DNA of 32,182 nucleotides from a virus, in the IMG/VR virus record IMGVR_UViG_3300005831_000008, positions 1 to 32,182 of that record. One strand, written 5' to 3'. Positions 1-5,209 of this stretch are shown piece after piece. The position numbers and the translations under genes are program-made. Positions within the stretch are counted from its first letter, which is position 1. Each line of letters begins with the position of its first letter. The notes beneath the pieces are model-generated. The model was given only the letters and a program-made list of their open reading frames with translations. It made no database searches and was not told the origin of the DNA.

Positions 1-1
1 A

Positions 2-127
2 GCTTTTTACCAGAAAGAATTGAACAACGAAGATAGTTTTAAAAAGAAAAAGCAATATAAGTTTAAAATAGAAACGATCAATGATATGCTGAAATATAAT
101 AAATATTTAATAGGAGCTAAGGATTAA
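2..127 (+). CDS. 3' end of an unrecognised gene (partial)
   Basis: An open frame runs from the window edge to a TAA at 125-127; its start lies outside the window. The visible 41 residues are rich in Lys, Asn and Tyr and end in LIGAKD, with no recognisable motif. The stop codon touches the ATG of the next gene at 128, so the two are probably co-transcribed and translationally coupled. I cannot assign a function. A coding role is inferred from the uninterrupted frame and the tight junction. Confidence 0.55.
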   Translation, partial: AFYQKELNNEDSFKKKKQYKFKIETINDMLKYNKYLIGAKD

Positions 128-355
128 ATGTGGACAACTATTTTATCAGCTATTCCATGGGGAACAATATTTTCAATGCTTTTACAACTTGTTGGTTGGG
201 TAGTTGAGAAGCAAAAAGATAATGAGAAATTAAAAATAGCATTTCTAAATTTTATCTCTGCGATTGAAAAAGACATACCAGTCAAAGTTATGGATACTTA
301 CCGCGACCAGATCAAAGAACTTAATAAAAAGATAGATGAAATAAAAAATCCCTAA
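128..355 (+). CDS. Small single-span membrane protein with helical tail
   Basis: The 75-residue product begins with a hydrophobic segment at about residues 4-27 (ILSAIPWGTIFSMLLQLVGW), followed by a charged, probably helical or coiled-coil region rich in Lys, Glu and Asp (residues 28-75). The start follows the previous stop directly, with AGGAG and AAGGA ribosome-binding sequences at about 112-123. One membrane span plus a short charged helix is a common shape for phage holin-like or membrane-anchoring proteins, but there is no family signature and it is too short for a typical inner-membrane spanin. Function unknown; a lysis accessory role is only a guess. The last codons and the stop overlap a hairpin that acts as a terminator for the opposite strand. 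Confidence 0.6.
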   Translation: MWTTILSAIPWGTIFSMLLQLVGWVVEKQKDNEKLKIAFLNFISAIEKDIPVKVMDTYRDQIKELNKKIDEIKNP

Positions 356-381
356 GGTGGGAACTGGAGGGCCTTAGGGAT
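348..381 (-). terminator. Intrinsic terminator of the leftward ssb transcript
   Basis: A perfect 10 bp inverted repeat (ATCCCTAAGG at 348-357 and its complement at 372-381) has a 14-base loop. Read on the minus strand, the stem is followed by a run of T (plus-strand A at 343-348), as expected for a rho-independent terminator of the leftward ssb unit. On the plus strand there is no T-run after the stem, so it should not end rightward transcription efficiently. It overlaps the stop codon of the gene at 128-355. Confidence 0.75.
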
Positions 382-452
382 CAGTACGGATTACCATGCG
401 AGTAGTATGCGTATTATTAGTAAAACAATCTTTTTTTGTTTAATCAATAAAA

Positions 453-806
453 TTATGCTGCTTTTATACTCTCCAGAGAAAAATCATTTAACCCATATTT
501 AATACTATCCGAAACTATTTCAGATATAATACGCTTATTGCCATATTTATCTATATACGTATATGAAAATACATTGCCTTCTAAATCAACAAAATGGTCC
601 TTTTTTAAAATGTTCGAACAAATCTCAGCAAATCTATTTCTGGCTATAATACGATATGATTTTGTGATAAATGAATGGTCTCCTGTTCGATCTTTAATAG
701 GTCTTTTTATTTCCACTGCTAAGACACATATTGCTGTACCTTTTGGAGTGTACATTAACTTCGGGTTACTTCTTAATGTTCCTTTCAATTTAACTACATT
801 TTCCAT
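453..806 (-). CDS. ssb: Single-stranded DNA-binding protein (OB fold)
   Basis: The 117-residue product matches the SSB family: an N-terminal strand starting VVKLKGTLRSNPKL, the segment GTAICVLAVEIKR, the ITKSYRIIARNRFAEIC stretch typical of the third and fourth OB-fold strands and helix, and a later strand region DLEGNVFSYTYIDKYGNK. SSB coats single strands during replication and recombination. The product is shorter than cellular SSB and lacks the acidic DDDxPF-like C-terminal tail that recruits host proteins, so partner recruitment may differ. The start has AGGAG about 10 bases upstream on the minus strand. It lies downstream of a helix-turn-helix gene and an inverted-repeat array, and ends at a strong terminator. 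Confidence 0.88.
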   Translation of the reverse strand: MENVVKLKGTLRSNPKLMYTPKGTAICVLAVEIKRPIKDRTGDHSFITKSYRIIARNRFAEICSNILKKDHFVDLEGNVFSYTYIDKYGNKRIISEIVSDSIKYGLNDFSLESIKAA

Positions 807-910
807 CTTTCAGTCTCCTGATTATTTTTGCCAGTAATTCACAAACACCTTTAAACATCATATCAAAATCTAGGCCAATTCTTTTTAACAAACACCGCTA
901 TTTTTCTTAT

Positions 911-942
911 GGCCTTTTGGATCATAAAAATCCAAAAAGGCC
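911..942. repeat. Inverted repeat in the ssb upstream region
   Basis: GGCCTTTTGGAT (911-922) pairs with ATCCAAAAAGGCC (930-942) with one bulged base and a 7-base loop. It lies about 105-135 bases upstream of the ssb start on the minus strand. Neither side carries a clear T-run, so I do not call it a terminator. It could be an untranslated-leader hairpin of the ssb mRNA or a protein-binding dyad. A TATGAT-like -10 hexamer lies at 857-862 on the minus strand between the hairpin and ssb, without a convincing -35. Confidence 0.5.
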
Positions 943-961
943 TATTAAAGTCATCGACACA

Positions 962-1093
962 GTGACGGGTGACAATTTGTCACCTAATATATTAATTCTT
1001 AATTTAATTATAAATCTTAATATATTGGGTGACAATTTGTCACCCCCTAGTGACAAATTGTCATTGACAAGTGGCACTCTTGTCACCCGTCAC
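962..1093. promoter_or_regulatory. Nested inverted-repeat array, candidate origin or operator
   Basis: Eight copies of the half-site TGACAA/TTGTCA occur here, at 970, 977, 1030, 1037, 1051, 1058, 1065 and 1080 (first base of each). They make three 13 bp palindromes centred at about 976, 1036 and 1057, plus one wider pair (1065-1071 with 1079-1085). The outermost 14 bases, GTGACGGGTGACAA at 962-975, are repeated inverted at 1080-1093. Between the first two palindromes lies an almost pure A+T stretch (985-1027) that is itself imperfectly inverted. Together with 838-961 this fills the 308-base gap between ssb and the winged-helix gene. The architecture fits an origin with a melting region or a multi-site operator; no protein is proven to bind it. 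Confidence 0.7.
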
Positions 1094-1114
1094 CGCATTA
1101 TATAGCATTTTAAA

Positions 1115-1456
1115 CTATGAATCAATAGATGTCTCTTCGCGATTAATGTCTTGTATAAATTCATCATAGTGACGCATTAAAAGATGGTAGTTAATGCTGA
1201 AATGATTTGTAGCAGGAGAGCTTTTGATGATTAAAAGGGCCTCTCCTTTTTCGTTAGGAGTGGATAGAGCTTTGCAAACTCTTATAAGATTTCTTCTTGA
1301 TATATGCATCTCGTCTGCCATTGTTTGATAAGAACAATAGCAATGCTTAAAAGTAGCTATGTACTGTAAGACAAAAAAGCTAATAGCATCTATCTTCAGT
1401 ATTCTAAGAGCATATCTTCTGAACAGAAAATAATTAAAAATTAATCTATGTTCCAT
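1115..1456 (-). CDS. Winged-helix-like DNA-binding protein, possible replication initiator
   Basis: The 113-residue product has a central helix-turn-helix, SYQTMADEMHISRRNLIRV (about residues 42-60), followed by a basic helix and the strand-like segment ALLIIKSSPATNHFSINYHLL, as in the wing of HTH_36-type domains often found at the N-terminus of phage replication initiators. The start has TGGAG about 9 bases upstream on the minus strand. It lies upstream, in transcription order, of the inverted-repeat array and ssb, so it is a natural candidate to bind that array as initiator or regulator. It is short for a full initiator and has no second domain, so a pure transcription regulator is equally possible. 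The family call rests on pattern, not on a search. Confidence 0.6.
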   Translation of the reverse strand: MEHRLIFNYFLFRRYALRILKIDAISFFVLQYIATFKHCYCSYQTMADEMHISRRNLIRVCKALSTPNEKGEALLIIKSSPATNHFSINYHLLMRHYDEFIQDINREETSIDS

Positions 1457-1611
1457 TCTACTAACTCCAGAGAAGAGAAGTTAATAGAATAAAAACAAGT
1501 ATAAATTGCCGTTATCATTTTTTTAAAACCCCCATAAACCCGTGAATTATTAAATGGTATGAAGTCCAAAAAAAAAAGTAAAGCAAAATTTAATAAAATG
1601 TTAATAAAATG

Positions 1612-1640
1612 TTTACAATTTGTTATCGTTATCATATTGT
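1612..1640 (+). promoter_or_regulatory. Candidate sigma-70-type promoter for the rightward early genes
   Basis: TTTACA (1612-1617) and TATTGT (1635-1640) are separated by exactly 17 bases, and the first well-spaced ribosome-binding site and ATG follow at 1661-1678. GTTATC occurs twice in tandem (1622-1633) and GATAAC lies inverted at 1651-1656, straddling the -10 element, which would suit repressor binding. Assignment is by consensus only. Confidence 0.5.
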
Positions 1641-1675
1641 TAACAAAACGGATAACAAACAAGGATTTTTCAGAA

Positions 1676-1990
1676 ATGGACAATTTTTATAGCGAAGTAT
1701 TAGGAATAATTCCAGAACATAGAATGCTAAAAGTATACGAGATAAAAGAAAATTGGATTTTTGGTAAATATAAAGGAAAAGCATTTTGTGCAAAAGTTTT
1801 TCAAGAAAAATCACGTTTTGGAATAAATAACGGAAGAGTAAGCAAGCTTTCTATCATGGGTAGTAATAATAAGATTATTTATAACTATGATAGAGGTATA
1901 GATATAGATAGCAAAATAGGATTAGAACTTGCCAATATTTTTGACGCTGAAGTTCCCCCAGAAATAACCAGTGACATGCTAGAAGCATAG
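1676..1990 (+). CDS. Hypothetical early protein
   Basis: I chose the ATG at 1676 (104 residues) over an in-frame ATG at 1559 because AAGGA at 1661-1665 is correctly spaced from it and a good promoter lies just upstream, inside the longer frame. The product starts MDNFYSEVLGIIPEHRML and contains a strand-rich middle (WIFGKYKGKAFCAKVFQEKS, RVSKLSIMGSNNKIIYNYDRG), ending in an acidic tail with PPEITSDMLEA. No family recognised. It is the first gene of a rightward run of small proteins, so an early host-takeover or regulatory role is plausible but unsupported by any motif. Confidence 0.6.
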   Translation: MDNFYSEVLGIIPEHRMLKVYEIKENWIFGKYKGKAFCAKVFQEKSRFGINNGRVSKLSIMGSNNKIIYNYDRGIDIDSKIGLELANIFDAEVPPEITSDMLEA

Positions 1991-2000
1991 TGAATAAAAC

Positions 2001-2204
2001 ATGCAAAGAACAAACGAACAAGTTTATAAATTCTTAGAAAAAGCTAAGCATAAGTACAAAGATGGTGAACAGCTATGTGCTGCTATTACTAGATATTGGG
2101 TTACTTATAATTTAACAGATGAACAGGTAGAGTATTTAAAGAAAGTGAAAGATCAATACTACTTTACAGAAAATGATACTAAGCAAAGGATTAACGATGT
2201 CTAA
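2001..2204 (+). CDS. Hypothetical small protein
   Basis: The 67-residue, highly charged, mostly helical product starts MQRTNEQVYKFLEKAKHKYK and has a LTDEQVEYLKKVKDQ segment. It begins 10 bases after the previous stop. Its ribosome-binding site is weak, so translation may depend on re-initiation from the upstream gene. Its end overlaps the start of the next gene by 8 bases. No family recognised. Similar charged helical miniproteins are common in phage early regions. Confidence 0.55.
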   Translation: MQRTNEQVYKFLEKAKHKYKDGEQLCAAITRYWVTYNLTDEQVEYLKKVKDQYYFTENDTKQRINDV

Positions 2205-2376
2205 TATAAAGATTAAAGAATACAAAAGACCTAAGCTTATATTTATAGGCGCGCGAGTCCCTGAAGATCAATTACAGTTTATTAAAGAGGTAGGCAAAGG
2301 ATCTGTATCAGATGGCCTTAGATCTATAGTCCAAACAATGCTTAAAACAAAGAAAAAGATAATAGATAAGAAATAA
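2197..2376 (+). CDS. Ribbon-helix-helix-like small DNA-binding protein
   Basis: I chose the ATG at 2197 (59 residues), which has AAAGGA 6 bases upstream, rather than an in-frame ATG at 2173 without such a site. The sequence shows a strand (LIFIGARVPEDQL), a helix (QFIKEVGKG), then SVSDGLRSIVQTMLKTKKK. That is the strand-helix-turn-helix order of CopG/Arc-type ribbon-helix-helix regulators, with the characteristic Ser plus a hydrophobic helix (VSDGLRSIV). Such proteins bind operators as dimers and usually repress early promoters. It may regulate the promoter at 1612-1640 or the leader at 2380-2489. The fold is inferred from the pattern only. Confidence 0.55.
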   Translation: MSNIKIKEYKRPKLIFIGARVPEDQLQFIKEVGKGSVSDGLRSIVQTMLKTKKKIIDKK

Positions 2377-2379
2377 CAG

Positions 2380-2423
2380 TAATTAGGCGTATCCCCCAAA
2401 GATACATAAACAGTGCCTAATTA
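2380..2423 (+). ncRNA. Structured RNA element upstream of a terminator
   Basis: TAATTAGGC (2380-2388) pairs perfectly with GCCTAATTA (2415-2423). Inside it GTATC (2389-2393) pairs with GATAC (2401-2405) around a CCCCAAA loop, leaving a 9-base bulge. The fold gives 14 base pairs and is directly followed by an intrinsic terminator (2430-2477) and then the ribosome-binding site of the next gene at 2490. It could be a short stable RNA of about 100 bases or the sensing part of an attenuator leader. The 3' arm could alternatively pair with TAGGGC at 2429-2434, which would disrupt the terminator. No known riboswitch class recognised. Confidence 0.5.
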
Positions 2424-2429
2424 TCAACT

Positions 2430-2477
2430 AGGGCCTTGTAAAGATATCGCCATTTCCAGCAAGGCCCTTCTTTTTTT
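2430..2477 (+). terminator. Strong intrinsic terminator
   Basis: AGGGCCTTG (2430-2438) pairs perfectly with CAAGGCCCT (2460-2468) and is followed by TCTTTTTTT. It lies between the ribbon-helix-helix gene and the gene at 2490, whose ribosome-binding site begins four bases after the T-run. It therefore either ends the first early unit or works as a conditional attenuator. Confidence 0.85.
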
Positions 2478-2489
2478 AAAAGAGGGAGT

Positions 2490-2654
2490 ATGGAAAAACA
2501 CGAAGAACTAGAGGCCTTAGTTTCTCAGTTAATTGACATGATGATTAAGATTAAGACTATTTATACTGTCAAAGTAACACAACTAGAGAAAGAAAAAGAA
2601 GAGTTGATAAAAAGATTAACACACAGTGAATCAGAAAGGTTTAAAGGAGAATAG
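2490..2654 (+). CDS. Small coiled-coil protein
   Basis: The 54-residue frame starts MEKHEELEALVSQLID and continues with LEKEKEELIKRLTHSESERFKGE, a heptad-like leucine pattern that predicts a short coiled coil. AGAGGGAG lies directly upstream of the ATG, just after a terminator. Its end carries the AAAGGAG site that serves the next ATG at 2656. No family recognised. It may dimerise or act as a small adaptor, but nothing in the sequence shows a partner. Confidence 0.6.
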   Translation: MEKHEELEALVSQLIDMMIKIKTIYTVKVTQLEKEKEELIKRLTHSESERFKGE

Positions 2655-2655
2655 T

Positions 2656-3081
2656 ATGGATAAAGGTATTAAGAAGTTTAAGGTTAACTTAGAGAGTAAG
2701 AATAAAAACTTATCTGATAAAGAGTTCTTTGATAAGTGCGAAGATATAAGAAAGGATTTTCATAACAAGATTACCGCTCTTTATGAAAAAAGCGCTAATA
2801 GCATGTTTCAAAATAGTTGCGTAGATGGTTTTATGCCTAGTGACCGTATCTCGCAAATTTTAAATATTTTTAGTAATGAGTTTACTTCTTTATTACGTAG
2901 CTGCCTTAGTGGTTATTATCTAAATGGAAAAATAAATTTAAAGGAGTTTGAAATTTACGTTACCAAAAATATGCAGCGTGAACTTGAAACGATTATATTA
3001 AGCGCAAGAAAACACGTTAAGGCAAACAAAGAAGAGGAAAACAAAGAGAACAATGTATTAAACGTGAGGCCAAAGAAATGA
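2656..3081 (+). CDS. Hypothetical helical protein
   Basis: The ATG at 2656 is preferred over the in-frame ATG at 2626 because AAAGGAG lies 6 bases before it, giving 141 residues. The product is predicted helical: a basic N-terminus, an EFFDKCEDIRKDFHNKITALYEKS helix region, a central segment with PSDRISQILNIFSNEFTSLLRSCL, and a Lys/Glu/Asn-rich tail. Its stop overlaps the next start (ATGA at 3078-3081), so the two genes are translationally coupled. No family recognised. Confidence 0.65.
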   Translation: MDKGIKKFKVNLESKNKNLSDKEFFDKCEDIRKDFHNKITALYEKSANSMFQNSCVDGFMPSDRISQILNIFSNEFTSLLRSCLSGYYLNGKINLKEFEIYVTKNMQRELETIILSARKHVKANKEEENKENNVLNVRPKK

Positions 3082-3452
3082 ATATAAAATGCTCAGAATG
3101 CTCTAAAGAGTATGGGGAAGATAGGCATTTACATCTTAATGATGTATGCCTTTGTTGTATTGAGAATTTAAAAAGACAGGCATTAAGACTTGATGAACTT
3201 ACAAAGGATCTTCAAAAGGCCCTACAGCTCTTTGATTCCCATGAGTATATTCATCAAAAGATGTTTCAGATAAAAAAGGAATTAATGGGTACTAAAGAAG
3301 AGTATAAGAAATATATGGATAATAACTTGGAGAGTCGGATAAGTGCCGCCTTCTTTAGAATTGTAGCTATGGATATAATGCAAGGAGTATTTGGAAATGC
3401 AAAACATTACGAAGTATCAGATAAAGAGGATACTGGAGGAAACGAAGGATAA
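3078..3452 (+). CDS. Zinc-ribbon and coiled-coil protein
   Basis: Of 124 residues, the N-terminus carries two cysteine pairs, C5-x2-C8 (CSEC) and C24-x2-C27 (CLCC), a likely zinc-binding knuckle. The middle (about 28-80) is a long helix-forming stretch (LKRQALRLDELTKDLQKALQ). Such small zinc-ribbon/coiled-coil proteins are frequent in phage early regions and often bind nucleic acid or host RNA polymerase, but that role is not shown here. Its start overlaps the previous stop by four bases and its end overlaps the next gene by about 56 bases. No family name can be given. Confidence 0.65.
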   Translation: MNIKCSECSKEYGEDRHLHLNDVCLCCIENLKRQALRLDELTKDLQKALQLFDSHEYIHQKMFQIKKELMGTKEEYKKYMDNNLESRISAAFFRIVAMDIMQGVFGNAKHYEVSDKEDTGGNEG

Positions 3453-3618
3453 TATCTACTTTGATAATAAATTCGTCTTAGAAGTCAAAAAATGGATAGA
3501 GGATTGCAAACCTCTATCTCCTACGCAACAAATGGCCATATCAAATATCTACAAAGGTTTTGTAGTACGACCAGAAAAGCTAAAGCTCTATAAATCTAAA
3601 AGTAAAGAGATGAATTAA
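3397..3618 (+). CDS. Hypothetical small protein
   Basis: The 73-residue product starts at the ATG at 3397, which has AAGGAG at 3382-3387 at good spacing; a TTG six bases earlier is less likely. It overlaps the zinc-ribbon gene in another frame. The sequence MQNITKYQIKRILEETKD, then FVLEVKKWIEDCKPLSPTQQ, then AISNIYKGFVVRPEKL suggests three short helices. The segment KPLSPTQQMAISNIYK resembles short helical motifs seen in phage replication accessory proteins, but I do not recognise a family. The overlap and the spacing support expression. Confidence 0.55.
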   Translation: MQNITKYQIKRILEETKDNIYFDNKFVLEVKKWIEDCKPLSPTQQMAISNIYKGFVVRPEKLKLYKSKSKEMN

Positions 3619-3685
3619 AATATAAGATAATTTCAATTCATCCCTATTTATTTCTATGCAACAATAAATACATAAGTCAATTCAA

Positions 3686-3721
3686 ATAGACCTATTCGGG
3701 GTTGAATAAACCTATTTGGAG
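3686..3721. repeat. Two 16-base direct repeats upstream of the Fis-like gene
   Basis: ATAGACCTATTCGGGG (3686-3701) and ATAAACCTATTTGGAG (3706-3721) match at 13 of 16 positions with a 20-base period, about two helical turns. The second copy ends in the GGAG that serves as ribosome-binding site for the ATG at 3727. The rest of the 108-base gap (3619-3726) is A+T-rich with no gene seen. Likely a regulator-binding site, possibly for autoregulation. Confidence 0.5.
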
Positions 3722-3726
3722 TATGT

Positions 3727-4110
3727 ATGAATATAAATATCTCTGATGATATTACCGGAGAAGAAAGACGAAAGGTCATAGAAATTTACCCTATCATCTA
3801 CGCTTTCTATCTTTTTGGTAAATCAAACCTTAAGGTAGCAAATTTTTTAGGCATTTCACGTAGGGCGCTTACTGACAAGCTATCAAGACACGAGGAACTG
3901 CGCGTATTCCTATTAACTAACTTCGACCGAGGCATATCACCCAAAGAAAGATTTGAGTTTAAACAACAGTCAACTAAAGATCCATTGGAGAAGGTTTTTA
4001 ACAACCACCTACATAGAGCTAAGAAATCTTTTTGGTATAATCAATTAAGCTCTTTTGAAAAAACAGAATTTGAAATAAGACTTCGCAAGCTCTATAACAT
4101 TTTATCTTAA
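3727..4110 (+). CDS. Fis/NtrC-type helix-turn-helix regulator
   Basis: The 127-residue product has the segment NLKVANFLGISRRALTDKLS (about residues 35-54), which matches the C-terminal HTH_8 motif of Fis and NtrC-family regulators (helix, Leu-Gly-Ile turn, Ser/Arg-Arg, recognition helix ending in KL). Unusually the motif is followed by about 70 more basic and aromatic residues, so this is not simply Fis. There is no AAA+ domain. It is the last gene before the late operon and sits under its own repeat-bearing upstream region, so it is the best candidate in the window for a late-transcription activator. That role is inference; the HTH itself is visible. Confidence 0.65.
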   Translation: MNINISDDITGEERRKVIEIYPIIYAFYLFGKSNLKVANFLGISRRALTDKLSRHEELRVFLLTNFDRGISPKERFEFKQQSTKDPLEKVFNNHLHRAKKSFWYNQLSSFEKTEFEIRLRKLYNILS

Positions 4111-4278
4111 ATGTAATAGCTGATATAAATCATGATTAGTATTATTAATGCTGCCTTCATAGAACATCTAATTTTTGTATATACAAGTATGTACAATTAT
4201 CTTGCGCATCTTACGTAAATGGTTAAAAATTGAATTTTCAGTAAAGATATATTAACCTTAAAACATGAGGAAATAATT
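4111..4278 (+). promoter_or_regulatory. Regulatory gap in front of the late operon
   Basis: No gene is seen in this 168-base A+T-rich gap. It holds a perfect 12 bp palindrome, TTGTATATACAA (4175-4186), followed at once by a similar half-site in GTATGTACAATTAT, and an inverted pair GGTTAA (4221-4226) with TTAACC (4252-4257). A TATATT at 4248-4253 could be a -10 element, but no good -35 is correctly spaced, as expected for an activator-dependent late promoter. A GAGGA ribosome-binding site precedes the ATG at 4279. Confidence 0.45.
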
Positions 4279-4350
4279 ATGCCATGTAATACTAGCAAAA
4301 AAGGCAAAGCAAAAGGCAAAGGCAATAAGGGAACTAAAAAGGGTAAATAA
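4279..4350 (+). CDS. 23-residue Lys/Gly-rich basic peptide
   Basis: A short frame begins MPCNTSKKGKAKGKG and consists almost wholly of Lys and Gly after residue 6, with a single Cys at position 3. A GAGGA site lies 7 bases before the ATG, and the stop overlaps the next ATG (TAATG at 4348-4352). That supports real translation and coupling to the gene at 4350. The composition suits binding to nucleic acid or to a negatively charged surface. Too short for family assignment; it could also be a leader peptide for the late operon. Confidence 0.5.
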   Translation: MPCNTSKKGKAKGKGNKGTKKGK

Positions 4351-4688
4351 TGAAAACCTACCAAAACGATGCATACTTTACTAACTCTCTAGATGCCGCT
4401 GCAACTGCAACCGCAACATCTGACGTAATTGATTTAAGTCATTGTTGGGGTTACTCTATTTTTGCCAAATGGACAAAAACAGGTGGTGTACTAGCAGGAG
4501 CAATCAAAACTCAAAAATCAAACGACAACGTAAATTGGATAGATGAGACATCACAAAACATAGTTGACGCTTCGGGAACTAAAGAATACGAAAAAACCGA
4601 TTGTACTTACAGGTATGTAAGATTAACAGCTACTCTAAGCGGTGGTACAGCTACTTTCTACGCTTCAGCAGTGGCAAAAGGTGCTTAA
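4350..4688 (+). CDS. Small beta-rich virion-type protein, paralogue of 24809-25159
   Basis: The 112-residue, strand-rich, Thr/Ala-rich product contains AIKTQKSNDNVNWIDE, then TYRYVRLTATLSGG and a C-terminal AVAKGA. The same order (KIQKSHDAITWYD, TYKYIRPI, IVKGV) recurs in the protein at 24809-25159, so the two are paralogues. Proteins of this shape often sit on phage heads or tails as small decoration or fibre-associated domains, but that role is inference. It is the second frame of the late operon, overlapping the Lys/Gly peptide and ending 17 bases before the small terminase start. Confidence 0.65.
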   Translation: MKTYQNDAYFTNSLDAAATATATSDVIDLSHCWGYSIFAKWTKTGGVLAGAIKTQKSNDNVNWIDETSQNIVDASGTKEYEKTDCTYRYVRLTATLSGGTATFYASAVAKGA

Positions 4689-4705
4689 AACACCAAAGGG
4701 TTAAA

Positions 4706-5209
4706 ATGTCCAAGAGGGGCAGACCAACACTTTATAATCGTGCTACGGCCAATGCGATTATAAACATGTTTAGGAATGGAAAAACCAAAGCAGAAATCTC
4801 TAAGATAATGGGAATTGACCTTTCTACCATGGAAGATTGGTATAAGGCCTATCCAGATTTTCTCCGCGCCATACGTAAATCACAAGAAATTTATATCAAG
4901 GAAGGAGCTGAAAAGGCCCTTAAAGATCTTGTTGAAGGTACGAAGGTTAAAGAAAAAAAGGTAGAAAAGATTAGAGTTTGGGTAGAAGAAAAGAACAAAT
5001 ACGAAATGATTGCCGTTAAAGAAGAGATAATAACCAAAGAGATACCGCCAAACTTTCACGCTATTAAATTTACATTGCTTAATCGCGCTAAGAATCGATG
5101 GAAACATCAGCAAAACTTCACTATTGATGCAACTAACCTACCGTCACAAGAGTTAGTTACTCTTGCTAAAGAAGCTTTAAGAGAGATTGAAAAGGGAAAA
5201 GATAAATGA
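4706..5209 (+). CDS. terS: Terminase small subunit
   Basis: I take the ATG at 4706 (167 residues) because AAAGGG lies just upstream; the longer frame from 4601 would run through the preceding gene. The N-terminus GRPTLYNRATANAIINMFRNG and then TKAEISKIMGIDLSTMEDW form a helix-turn-helix typical of small terminases, with a downstream helix YPDFLRAIRKSQE. The middle is rich in Lys/Glu and the C-terminus holds a helical PSQELVTLAKEALREIE segment. The small subunit recognises phage DNA and stimulates the large subunit. Position before portal and large terminase supports the call, although two to three extra genes separate it from TerL. It overlaps the GNAT gene by ATGA. Confidence 0.8.
   Translation: MSKRGRPTLYNRATANAIINMFRNGKTKAEISKIMGIDLSTMEDWYKAYPDFLRAIRKSQEIYIKEGAEKALKDLVEGTKVKEKKVEKIRVWVEEKNKYEMIAVKEEIITKEIPPNFHAIKFTLLNRAKNRWKHQQNFTIDATNLPSQELVTLAKEALREIEKGKDK

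Noticed and set aside
128-355. Inner-membrane spanin
   Set aside because: One membrane span and a helical tail fit loosely, but 75 residues is short and no embedded or adjacent outer spanin lipoprotein is present.
917-1105. 62-codon plus-strand frame across the inverted-repeat array
   Set aside because: Its sequence merely translates the hairpin and the TGACAATTTGTCA repeats, with no ribosome-binding site; the DNA is better explained as a regulatory or origin array.
1559-1675. N-terminal extension of the early gene from the ATG at 1559
   Set aside because: It is a Lys-rich start without a ribosome-binding site and contains a well-formed promoter; the ATG at 1676 is better placed.
1441-1683. 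80-codon minus-strand frame upstream of the winged-helix gene
   Set aside because: It overlaps the start of the winged-helix gene and the opposite-strand promoter region, is of low complexity and has no ribosome-binding site; treated as a shadow.
2380-2477. tRNA or tmRNA
   Set aside because: The stems do not form a cloverleaf, and no T-loop GTTCRA or CCA end is present.
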